The notes: generated by a model not told the origin, from the letters alone. 6,463 nt of DNA from Candidatus Zixiibacteriota bacterium (GCA_023134875.1 JAGLUH010000342.1:1-6463), one strand, 5' to 3'. Positions 1-5,711 are shown, counted from the stretch's first letter. Translations and numbers: made by a program.

Positions 1-716
1 GTCAGCTGGCAGCGGGCGTTGCCCACGAGTTGAACAATCCGCTTGGCGGCATTCTCGGTTATGCGCAATTCGGCCTGGAAAAACTGAGCAAGGGAAAAAT
101 GGAAGAGAACGATCTGAGTGACTACCAACGCTACCTCGCCGATATTGAACAGCAGGCGCGCCGTTGCAAGGCCATCGTCAAGAACCTGCTCAAGTTCAGC
201 CGCAGTTCAACTGACGCCGAGTTTGAGTATTTCGATGTCAACGCTGTCCTGGAGGAGACCTTTGTATTCTCGGCGCATCAGCTTGATATGAACGATATCA
301 AGCTCACCAGGAAGCTGGCCGCTGACCTGCCGCCGGTGTATGGTAACGCCAACCTGTTACAGCAGGTATTCGCCAACATACTGATCAATGCCATGCAATC
401 GATGCCCGGCGGCGGCGACTTATATGTCGAAACCAGGCACAGTACTGCCGTTGGTGATTTTCGGGGTACGGTAGAAATCGTTTTTCAGGATATGGGCGTG
501 GGTATTACTTCGGAGAATCTGACTAAGATCTTTGAGCCCTTCTTCACCACCAAGAAAGTGGGAGAGGGGACTGGGCTCGGCCTCGCCGTATCGTACGGCA
601 TTGTCAAGGATCATGGCGGTGATATAAGAATCGATTCGGTGGTGGACGAGGGCTCAACTTTTACCGTCATTCTACCGATTGTAGAAGAAATGGTGAGATC
701 GAATGCAATTGATTAA
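1..716 (+). CDS. sensor histidine kinase, C-terminal part (5' truncated by window)
   Basis: This is the kinase core of a two-component sensor; its sensory N-terminus lies outside the window. The reading frame is open from base 3 and reads straight into a HisKA H-box (AHELNNPLGG), with the phospho-accepting His at bases 24-26. The TTG at 30 is therefore an internal Leu codon and not a start. The HATPase_c domain follows with all ATP-binding motifs: the N-box (NILINAMQSM, about 375-404), the G1 box DMGVGI with its Asp at 489-491, the F-box FEPFFTTK, and the G2 box GEGTGLGLAVSYG. Everything needed for autophosphorylation is present. The protein ends about 12 residues after the last ATPase strand, with no fused receiver. 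A response regulator gene starts 33 nt downstream on the same strand, so they are probably co-transcribed cognate partners. The signal it senses cannot be deduced here. Confidence 0.95.
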   Translation, partial: QLAAGVAHELNNPLGGILGYAQFGLEKLSKGKMEENDLSDYQRYLADIEQQARRCKAIVKNLLKFSRSSTDAEFEYFDVNAVLEETFVFSAHQLDMNDIKLTRKLAADLPPVYGNANLLQQVFANILINAMQSMPGGGDLYVETRHSTAVGDFRGTVEIVFQDMGVGITSENLTKIFEPFFTTKKVGEGTGLGLAVSYGIVKDHGGDIRIDSVVDEGSTFTVILPIVEEMVRSNAID

Positions 717-749
717 TGGGCTGCATTACCGGAGTTATTGAGGAAGATC

Positions 750-1133
750 ATGAAAACTGATCCCAGGATTCTGGTTGTCGACGATGAAGCAGTGATGCGG
801 GAGTTTCTGCTGGAGATTCTTGAGAACTACCAGCCATTGGGCGTGGAAGATGGCGAAAAGGCGTGGCAACTGATTCAGAGTCAGGAAGTATCGCTGGTTA
901 TCAGCGATTTGAAAATGCCGGGAATGGACGGCCTGGAATTGCTGCGGCGAATCAAACAATACGATGAAGATATTCCGGTGATCATCATTACCGGCTATGC
1001 CTCGCTGCAGACTTCCTACGAGTGTATCCGAAGAGGGGCGGCTGGTTTTCTCAAGAAGCCGTTCACCATCAGCCAGATAAGGGCAGCGGTGGATAAAGTG
1101 ATGCAGATGCGGGGAGAGCAAGCCAGTGATTGA
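750..1133 (+). CDS. single-domain response regulator (CheY-like receiver)
   Basis: This 127-aa protein is one receiver domain with no output domain. The phosphorylation site is complete: acidic pair D11/D12 in ILVVDDE, phospho-acceptor D53 in ISDLKMPGMDG, switch T81 in IIITGYAS, and K103 in FLKKPF. I chose ATG 750 because GAGGA at 740-744 sits 5 nt upstream. An in-frame TTG at 738 would add four residues but has no comparable ribosome site. It lies 33 nt after the histidine kinase gene and its last 8 nt overlap the next receiver gene, which suggests translational coupling within one operon. By family knowledge it should be phosphorylated by a histidine kinase and act through protein contact or as a relay intermediate. 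The target is unknown. Confidence 0.93.
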   Translation: MKTDPRILVVDDEAVMREFLLEILENYQPLGVEDGEKAWQLIQSQEVSLVISDLKMPGMDGLELLRRIKQYDEDIPVIIITGYASLQTSYECIRRGAAGFLKKPFTISQIRAAVDKVMQMRGEQASD

Positions 1134-1524
1134 GAAAATCTTAGTGGTAGATGACAGCGAGATCATTCGCGGTCTGCTGGCGGAGGTACTGCGCGAGGAT
1201 GGCTACCAGGTTGATATGGCTTGCAATGGAGTCGAGGCCATCGAGATGCTGGAACAGGACAATTATGACCTTGTCTTCTGTGACGTACACATGCCCCGGC
1301 AAAATGGACTAGTTACTGCCCGTCGAATCCTACAACTGGCTCCTCAGACCAAGATAGTGATGACTGACAGCTATCCGGACACTCTGGCAAAGGAAGCACA
1401 GAAAGAGGGAGCCTTGGGGTGCATTTGCAAGCCCTTTGACCTGGGAGAATTACGCAGCCTACTGGAGAAGCTGGGAGCACCCACTCTCGGTAAAAAGACG
1501 ACCGTGAAGGAGGAGAGAAGATAA
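1126..1524 (+). CDS. second single-domain response regulator (receiver)
   Basis: This 132-aa receiver domain carries a short charged C-terminal tail rich in Lys, Arg and Glu. The core residues are D9/D10 (KILVVDDSE), phospho-acceptor D53 (FCDVHMPRQNG), switch T80 and K102 (ICKPF). The loop after the switch threonine reads TDSYPD where both other receivers here have TGYA, so its phosphorylated surface probably differs. It has four cysteines (C33, C52, C99, C101). The GTG start at 1126 lies inside the preceding gene (8-nt overlap, frames ending GATTGA versus starting GTGATT) and is preceded by GGGGAG at 1111-1116. Its stop TAA overlaps the proposed ATA start of the hybrid kinase. No output domain is present. 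It may be a relay module between the two kinases or a protein-binding regulator. Confidence 0.92.
   Translation: MIEKILVVDDSEIIRGLLAEVLREDGYQVDMACNGVEAIEMLEQDNYDLVFCDVHMPRQNGLVTARRILQLAPQTKIVMTDSYPDTLAKEAQKEGALGCICKPFDLGELRSLLEKLGAPTLGKKTTVKEERR
1507..1513 (+). promoter_or_regulatory. Shine-Dalgarno site that fixes the hybrid kinase start
   Basis: AAGGAGG is a perfect anti-16S match inside the last codons of the second receiver gene. It ends 7 nt before ATA at 1521. No ATG, GTG or TTG lies at a usable distance from it. The first conventional start in frame, GTG 1566, is 52 nt away and has no ribosome site of its own. This spacing is the main argument for initiation at 1521. Confidence 0.7.
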
Positions 1525-3212
1525 CCCCAGGCAATACAAAGATTCTGATCGTTGATGACGAGACGGTGGTTTTGAATTTCGCCACCGACGCGCTCTCTGC
1601 GGTCGGTCACGCTGTCAGTGCTACCGACGATCAGCAACAGGCGTTGAAATTGATCGGCTCGGAGCATTTCGATTTTCTCCTGACTGATATTAAGATGCCG
1701 GAGATGGACGGCATCACGCTGGCACAGAAGGCTCTGGAAATCGATCCTGACCTAGGCGTGCTCTTTATGACCGGTTATGCCGACGTCCAAACCGCCAAGA
1801 AGGCAATTGCCACCGGTGCCTATGATTATATCATGAAGCCTTTTGAGCTCCAGGAGATCAGGCAGGCAGTCCAACTCGCCATTGAAAAACGGCAGCAGTT
1901 GCAGGAGAAGGGCGGTTCCAAGGGACTGTCGCGATTGTCGGAATTGATGGGAGCGCTGTACACGGTAGGGGATTTTCAGTCGCTGTTGAAACTGATCCTC
2001 GGATTTGCCCTCTTTCATTTCAATCTCAACGAAGGCATGGTACTCCTTTATGATCTCAAGGCCGGCCTGTTGAAGATGGTCATCTCCGACAACATCAGGA
2101 AATCATCCTTCTCCTACGCACAACTGCCGATACTGGACGAGTTGCCGGAAGGCATCTTCGATTCCGATCAGGTTCACGTGGTGGAAAGCATCGACCAGCA
2201 TCCGCTTCATCCTTACTTGCCGTTGCTCGCCGAGTTGAAATCACTCGGACCGATTATCAAGGATCGCCCCGGAGTTCTGACATCCTTCTCCTGGCCGGCT
2301 AGCCAGGACCTCAAGCTGATATTGACTCTTTGCAGCGATCGGGAATTGACCATTAGCGAGACAGATCGGAAACTGTTGACGGTAACTCTCAGTCTCAGTT
2401 CGATTTCTCTGGAAAACTTGATTCTCCTTGAAGAGGTGCGAGCTATCATGACCGAATTGGAGGACCTGCAGGACCAGATGATCGGACTGGAGAGGGTAGC
2501 GACGCAAGGCTTGATGTCGGCGGAGATTGCTCACGAACTCAATAATTTCCTGACTATAATCGTCTCCAATATCGAACTCCTGGAAATGAAAGCGCGGGAT
2601 AACATACCGGAACCCTCGCGGAAGTATCTGGAGAATATCAAGAAAAATCTGACTCACATGGAGAAGTTCACTACTTCTCTCTCCGATGCCGGTAAAATGA
2701 CTTCCAACCGGGCAAAATGTGACATCAACATCCTGATCGCCGACCTGGCCGCCTTTGCCAGACATCAGAGACGGCTGCGCCGCATCACGGTGGATACAAC
2801 TCTCGACCCCAAATTACCCTCTCAGTGGGTCGACAGTTCCCAGATGCAGCAACTGCTCTACAATATGATTAACAACAGCGCGGACGCTATCAGTGGCGAC
2901 CGTGACGACGGCCATATCCTGATCGAAACTAAAGCTCATCCGGACAGCGGCATCTTCACGATATTAATAACCGATAACGGCTGCGGGTTTTCACCGGAAG
3001 ACCAGAAGAAGGCCTTCCGCGATCGCTTCACCACCAAAGAGAGCGGTCATGGTTTTGGCCTGATGGTCTGCAAACGAATCGTGGAGAATCATGGCGGTGA
3101 AGTTGATATGGATAGCACCCCCGGCAAGGGAACGACCATCAAATTCACGATGCCCTACTCCAACTTGGCAGAATTAATCCCGCCGGTCGAGCCTGACAAG
3201 CAAAATCAGTAA
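1521..3212 (+). CDS. hybrid sensor kinase: receiver - GAF-like - HisKA - HATPase
   Basis: From the proposed ATA start this is a 563-aa soluble protein. Residues 1-125 form a receiver: D12/D13 in ILIVDDE, phospho-acceptor D56 in LLTDIKMPEMDG, switch T84 in FMTGYAD, K106 in YIMKPF. Residues about 140-305 look like a GAF-type sensor module, by position and alternating hydrophobic pattern only. A short coiled coil leads to HisKA with H338 in EIAHELNNF. HATPase_c spans about 430-555: N-box NMINNSADAI near 451, G1 DNGCGF with D485, and G2 GHGFGLMVC at 509-517. The F-box is unusual, FRDRFTTK instead of FEPFFTTK, and HELNN is followed by Phe rather than Pro. There are no membrane segments, so it acts in the cytoplasm. 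Input probably arrives by phosphorylation of the N-terminal receiver and by the GAF module. Starting at GTG 1566 would remove the first strand and the acidic pair of the receiver. Function is confident; the start is less so. Confidence 0.88.
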   Translation: MTPGNTKILIVDDETVVLNFATDALSAVGHAVSATDDQQQALKLIGSEHFDFLLTDIKMPEMDGITLAQKALEIDPDLGVLFMTGYADVQTAKKAIATGAYDYIMKPFELQEIRQAVQLAIEKRQQLQEKGGSKGLSRLSELMGALYTVGDFQSLLKLILGFALFHFNLNEGMVLLYDLKAGLLKMVISDNIRKSSFSYAQLPILDELPEGIFDSDQVHVVESIDQHPLHPYLPLLAELKSLGPIIKDRPGVLTSFSWPASQDLKLILTLCSDRELTISETDRKLLTVTLSLSSISLENLILLEEVRAIMTELEDLQDQMIGLERVATQGLMSAEIAHELNNFLTIIVSNIELLEMKARDNIPEPSRKYLENIKKNLTHMEKFTTSLSDAGKMTSNRAKCDINILIADLAAFARHQRRLRRITVDTTLDPKLPSQWVDSSQMQQLLYNMINNSADAISGDRDDGHILIETKAHPDSGIFTILITDNGCGFSPEDQKKAFRDRFTTKESGHGFGLMVCKRIVENHGGEVDMDSTPGKGTTIKFTMPYSNLAELIPPVEPDKQNQ

Positions 3213-3230
3213 TAACAGGGGAAATCTTGA

Positions 3231-3248
3231 GGCAGGCGACCGCCTGCC
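3231..3248. terminator. perfect palindromic hairpin between convergent genes
   Basis: GGCAGGC and GCCTGCC form a 7-bp GC-rich stem around the loop GACC; flanking CTT and AAG could lengthen it past a small bulge. It begins 19 nt after the hybrid kinase stop and lies 13 nt beyond the stop of the minus-strand zinc-ribbon gene, so it could serve both as a bidirectional terminator. The following T-tracts are poor on both strands (AAGTTTAG on +, TCAAGATTT on -). A Rho-independent role is therefore uncertain, and a dispersed palindromic repeat is an alternative. Confidence 0.45.
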
Positions 3249-3261
3249 AAGTTTAGATGCT

Positions 3262-3456
3262 TCAGGTTGATTTGGAGCTGCAAATACGGCTACTGCAAGA
3301 GCAGCCGCTTCCTGGTCTGGCAAAGGCGGAAACCTTGCGTTTCAGTCTCTCTGATCCGCATTGGGGACACACCTGGGAATCCGCTTGATCGCGCTTCAAT
3401 ACCAGGATATCGAATTCCCGATTGCACTCTTCACAGACATATTCATAAATTGGCAA
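3262..3456 (-). CDS. FmdB-family zinc-ribbon protein
   Basis: This is a 64-aa protein of the FmdB / CxxC_CxxC_SSSS family. It opens with the family signature MPIYEYVCEEC. It has two CxxC knuckles, C8/C11 and C30/C33 (CPQCGSE), which should bind one zinc ion, then the typical SAFA stretch and a Ser/Cys-rich tail. Length is normal for the family. The start is TTG, with AGGAG (complement of 3465-3469) 8 nt upstream; the exact MPIYEY start supports it. Members are named after a putative regulator of amidase/formamidase genes, but the role of most is unknown, so no pathway is assigned. It is transcribed against the signalling operon. TACAAT and TATAGT boxes on the minus strand near 3534-3543 could be -10 elements, but no -35 matches. 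Confidence 0.9.
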   Translation of the reverse strand: MPIYEYVCEECNREFDILVLKRDQADSQVCPQCGSERLKRKVSAFARPGSGCSCSSRICSSKST

Positions 3457-3694
3457 TTCTCTCGCTCCTGACGATCAAAACCGTTTCCTGTATCACCGCC
3501 CTGGTCGCTTTCCCAACAGCGCCCCCCCTTTCATTGTACTATAACAAAAAACGAGGAATTAGTATCCAGGTTTTTTTCAATGTCGCTGGATCAGTCCTGC
3601 CGAATGATACGACCATTTTTATCTTGACAGGAGCCGCCAGGGCGGTTCTTTCATAACCTATGAGTGGAGAATTTCGCAAACCGGGAGGAATTTT

Positions 3695-3916
3695 ATGCGG
3701 ATAATTATGGGAATAGCTGTGCTATTGCTGCTTACTTCCTTGCTGGTGGTCGGTTGCGGCGACAAGGAGGAACCGGCCTACCAGATACAGGAGCAGGCAG
3801 AGCCCGCTGAGGTTGAAAAACCGGTAGTCGACCAGCCGGACACGATGCCGGCGCCGGATACCATCGCAGCAGACACGATCGAGACAGTCGCACCTGAGGG
3901 CGAAGGCGGGGAATAG
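3695..3916 (+). CDS. small, highly acidic lipoprotein (hypothetical)
   Basis: This 73-aa protein has a lipoprotein signal: MRIIM, a Leu/Val-rich helix, then lipobox LVVGC with lipidated C21. The mature part, about 53 residues, has 15 Asp/Glu against two Lys, and no basic residue after K42. It is rich in Pro, Ala and Thr, so probably disordered and exposed on the periplasmic or outer face of a membrane. A DT motif recurs (PDTM, PDTI, ADTI), and GACACGAT occurs twice in frame 33 bp apart (3839 and 3872). Start support is strong: GGGAGGA at 3683-3689, 5 nt before ATG. A strong intrinsic terminator follows about 30 nt after the stop, so it looks monocistronic. I recognise no family. That it is expressed is likely; its function is unknown. 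Confidence 0.8.
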   Translation: MRIIMGIAVLLLLTSLLVVGCGDKEEPAYQIQEQAEPAEVEKPVVDQPDTMPAPDTIAADTIETVAPEGEGGE

Positions 3917-3946
3917 CCGGAACTGACACCGTAATTATGATAACAG

Positions 3947-3973
3947 AAAACGGGCATCAATCATGCCCGTTTT
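3947..3973 (+). terminator. intrinsic terminator after the acidic lipoprotein gene
   Basis: CGGGCAT (3951-3957) pairs with ATGCCCG (3963-3969) around the 5-nt loop CAATC. The preceding AAAA extends the stem against the first T residues of the run TTTTT at 3970-3974. A GC-rich stem plus U-tract just after a stop codon is a textbook Rho-independent terminator. Confidence 0.9.
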
Positions 3974-4005
3974 TCTTATGCTCCCGTTACCCACACAATA
4001 GGAAA

Positions 4006-4042
4006 CCGCCGGGACGCTCTTCCACCTCGAAGATATCGGCGG
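4006..4042. repeat. nested inverted repeat in the lipoprotein leader region
   Basis: The outer arms CCGCCG (4006-4011) and CGGCGG (4037-4042) enclose inner arms TCTTC (4018-4022) and GAAGA (4029-4033) with a 6-nt loop, so a two-tier stem-loop is possible. It lies about 100 nt before the ATG of the second lipoprotein. No T-run follows, so it does not look like a terminator. It could be a leader structure, a protein-binding site, or chance. Confidence 0.3.
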
Positions 4043-4144
4043 GATATTTCGATTGAACTGATAGCCCTTGCTCGACGTCTCAATTCTGGATAGATTAGGC
4101 GAAAGGTGTCGGCTTGGCGACTTGGATTTAAGGAGAATCAGGAT

Positions 4145-4576
4145 ATGAGGAAAATACTTCAGTTGACACTGCTGTTATTGCTGGTATCAACGCTCGGGTG
4201 CAGCCGCAAGGGAAAGGACATCCCTCCTCCTCGCCTGGGAGACCTGGAAGTACAGTTTAAGGTTACCGATCCCTACAATCGCCTGGGCAATTATCTGCCG
4301 ATTCCGGTTAATATCGCTATCTATGATGATTCCCTGCACGCCTGCGAAATCCGCAGCCAACGAGTGACTACTAATCCTGACGAAGTGCAATTGGTGGAGT
4401 TTAAGGATATTGAAGCCCGAACGAGTTATTACTACCTGGAAATCAAGATTGATTACCATAGCGCGCTCGATGCCTCCTGCAATGATTACATGGTCTTTAT
4501 CGAGGAGGGTAAGGTTCGTCGGATTGGCCTGATCGTCATGGAGTATAACTACCAGGGAGTAGACTGCACTCCTTGA
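4145..4576 (+). CDS. putative lipoprotein of unknown function
   Basis: This is a 143-aa protein. MRK plus a Leu-rich helix ends at STLGC, giving lipidated C19. The residues before Cys (Thr, Leu, Gly) are a less common lipobox but fit the general lipoprotein pattern. The mature part has alternating hydrophobic strands and a tyrosine-rich stretch, suggesting a small beta-sandwich of about 120 residues; this is inferred from pattern only. Three further cysteines (in HACEI, ASCND and near the C-terminus in VDCTP) could form a disulfide. I chose ATG 4145 because AGGAG at 4131-4135 lies 9 nt upstream and the signal peptide then starts properly; an earlier in-frame start at 4106 would place 13 extra residues before it. 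It sits between a terminator and a new promoter, so it is probably transcribed alone. I recognise no family. Confidence 0.8.
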   Translation: MRKILQLTLLLLLVSTLGCSRKGKDIPPPRLGDLEVQFKVTDPYNRLGNYLPIPVNIAIYDDSLHACEIRSQRVTTNPDEVQLVEFKDIEARTSYYYLEIKIDYHSALDASCNDYMVFIEEGKVRRIGLIVMEYNYQGVDCTP

Positions 4577-4634
4577 GTAACGCTGACTATTCCGTGTCCT
4601 AACCACACTATAACCTGAAAGAGCAAACATTCTC

Positions 4635-4662
4635 TTGACCCCGGCGGCTCATTTCCTGTAAT
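4635..4662 (+). promoter_or_regulatory. sigma70-like promoter for the rhodanese-MauE operon
   Basis: TTGACC (4635-4640, five of six matches to the -35 consensus) and TGTAAT (4657-4662, five of six to the -10) are separated by 16 nt. It would give a leader of roughly 80 nt before ATG 4748. A perfect TATAAT at 4693-4698 is a second -10 candidate, but the sequence 17 nt before it (GGAACC) is not a sigma70 -35. Confidence 0.5.
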
Positions 4663-4685
4663 TATCAGCGGAACCACCGATAATT
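4660..4685. promoter_or_regulatory. inverted repeat overlapping the -10 region (possible operator)
   Basis: AATTATC (4660-4666) and GATAATT (4679-4685) are perfect 7-bp arms with a 12-nt spacer. The left arm overlaps the -10 box and the dyad covers the expected transcription start, a usual place for a repressor site. No regulator is identifiable from the sequence, and an RNA hairpin in the leader is equally possible. Confidence 0.3.
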
Positions 4686-4747
4686 CCGGATGTATAATGT
4701 CGGAAGATAACTGGAGTGAGAAGAAGCGGTAAGATTACAAGACAACA

Positions 4748-5269
4748 ATGAATAACATTTTTCTTCGGGGTCTGACCACAATTATCATTGCCACTATTGT
4801 CGGCACAATCGCTAACCTGGCAAGTCCGAACCGGATCGAGTGGTTCGGTTTCTGGCCCAATGTGCTCGATTCCGACTCGGTCTGGTTATCGCCATCGTAC
4901 GAAGAGGGCGATCCGCCGGCAATTCATCTGGGGGCGGCGTTTGATCGCTATCTTTCCAGGTCATATCTCTTCGTTGATTCGCGCGAGCCGGAAGAGTACG
5001 AAACCTGGCATATCGTTGGCGCAATAAGCCTTCCCTTTGATGACATCGATGAATACTGGCCGCAAGTGGAGCCGCTAATGCCGGTTGACACGCCGATTGT
5101 CATCTACTGTTCCGGTTCCGAGTGTGAAAGCAGCCTCTATCTGGCGCGTTATATGGTTGAAGACCTGGGCTATCAGAATGTGGAGATATTCTTCGGCGGT
5201 TGGCGCGCCTGGTACAATGAACGGCTACCGATTGAGGGCAAATATGGCTATGACAATTCTGACGAATAG
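4748..5269 (+). CDS. membrane-anchored rhodanese-domain protein
   Basis: This 173-aa protein has an N-terminal hydrophobic helix (about residues 8-25), probably a signal anchor, then a linker and one rhodanese domain (about 60-165). Rhodanese landmarks are FVDSREPEEYETWHIVGA (76-92), the active-site strand IVIYC with C121, and the final FFGGWRAWYNERLPI. The active loop reads C121-S-G-S-E-C126-E-S-S. It is longer than the usual C-x4-R-S loop, lacks the arginine and has a second cysteine. A normal thiosulfate sulfurtransferase is thus unlikely; persulfide binding or thiol-disulfide exchange fits better (inference). The domain is probably periplasmic. No strong ribosome site precedes ATG 4748. 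Its 3' end overlaps the MauE-type gene by 26 nt, implying translational coupling and a shared function. Confidence 0.88.
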   Translation: MNNIFLRGLTTIIIATIVGTIANLASPNRIEWFGFWPNVLDSDSVWLSPSYEEGDPPAIHLGAAFDRYLSRSYLFVDSREPEEYETWHIVGAISLPFDDIDEYWPQVEPLMPVDTPIVIYCSGSECESSLYLARYMVEDLGYQNVEIFFGGWRAWYNERLPIEGKYGYDNSDE

Positions 5270-5711
5270 GTATTTCCTCTTTGCGCTGCGCCTGATTCTG
5301 GGCGTGACCTTTATCTGGGCTTCGTTGGAGAAGATCGCCTATCCTGACCAGTTTGCGCGGATCATCTATTACTACCGTATCGTGCCGGGAGAGTTCATTA
5401 ACCTGACCGCGATTTTCCTGCCCTGGCTGGAACTGACAACCGGAGTGATGCTGATTGTCGGTTTCTGGGAGAAAAGCGCAACGGCGCTGATTGCGGGGAT
5501 GCTGGCTGTCTTTGCCACGGCGCTGGCGATTGCTCTCACCCGCGGGATTGATATCGAATGCGGCTGTTTCTCCACTACCTCAAAGGCAAGATCGCCGGTA
5601 ATCAGTCTCCTGATTCGTGATGTCCTGTTGCTGATCGCCTGTTTTATTGTTATCCGCGCTAAGGCAAGCTGGCTCTCGCTTAGTGGGCGCTTCCAGAAGA
5701 AAACCGCATAA
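5244..5711 (+). CDS. MauE/DoxX-type redox-associated membrane protein
   Basis: This is a 155-aa integral membrane protein with four predicted helices (about residues 11-30, 52-73, 79-99 and 118-138). Family features are the ASLEKIAYPDQFA segment after helix 1, PWLELTTG (60-67) in helix 2, and the ECGCF motif with C106 and C108 after helix 3. MauE helps form disulfides in methylamine dehydrogenase in methylotrophs, but many members occur elsewhere, paired with a rhodanese or thioredoxin-like partner, as here. No methylamine genes are seen, so methylamine use is not inferred. Start ATG 5244 has GAGGG (5234-5238) 5 nt upstream; ATG 5250 is an alternative two codons later. The overlap with the rhodanese gene suggests that the CxC and the rhodanese cysteines exchange electrons or sulfur (inference). 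It faces a convergent gene 23 nt away without a clear terminator. Confidence 0.87.
   Translation: MAMTILTNRYFLFALRLILGVTFIWASLEKIAYPDQFARIIYYYRIVPGEFINLTAIFLPWLELTTGVMLIVGFWEKSATALIAGMLAVFATALAIALTRGIDIECGCFSTTSKARSPVISLLIRDVLLLIACFIVIRAKASWLSLSGRFQKKTA

Noticed and set aside
30..32. TTG as the start of the first kinase
   Set aside because: The frame is open upstream and encodes the H-box histidine at 24-26, so the codon is internal.
735..1166. Minus-strand ORF of 143 codons opposite the first receiver
   Set aside because: It lies antisense to a receiver gene with complete catalytic residues and shows no recognisable domain or ribosome site.
2241..2765. Minus-strand ORF of 174 codons opposite the hybrid kinase
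   Set aside because: It is fully antisense to the GAF-HisKA region, its composition is what antisense reading produces, and no motif is visible.
3522..3577. Runs of seven C, six A and seven T upstream of the zinc-ribbon gene, as a phase-variation tract
   Set aside because: The runs are short and lie in untranslated DNA; nothing indicates slippage affects a gene.
3624..3647. TTGACA followed by a 6-bp hairpin (AGCCGC/GCGGTT) ahead of the acidic lipoprotein gene
   Set aside because: The -35 is perfect but no acceptable -10 lies 15-19 nt downstream, and the hairpin is short with a G-T pair and a broken T-run; neither a promoter nor an attenuator can be supported.
3267..3656. Plus-strand ORF of 129 codons over the zinc-ribbon gene
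   Set aside because: It runs antisense to the clear FmdB-type protein and then through intergenic DNA; no domain or ribosome site supports it.
4106..4144. Upstream in-frame start for the second lipoprotein
   Set aside because: It would put 13 residues before the signal peptide, and the Shine-Dalgarno AGGAG at 4131-4135 points to ATG 4145.
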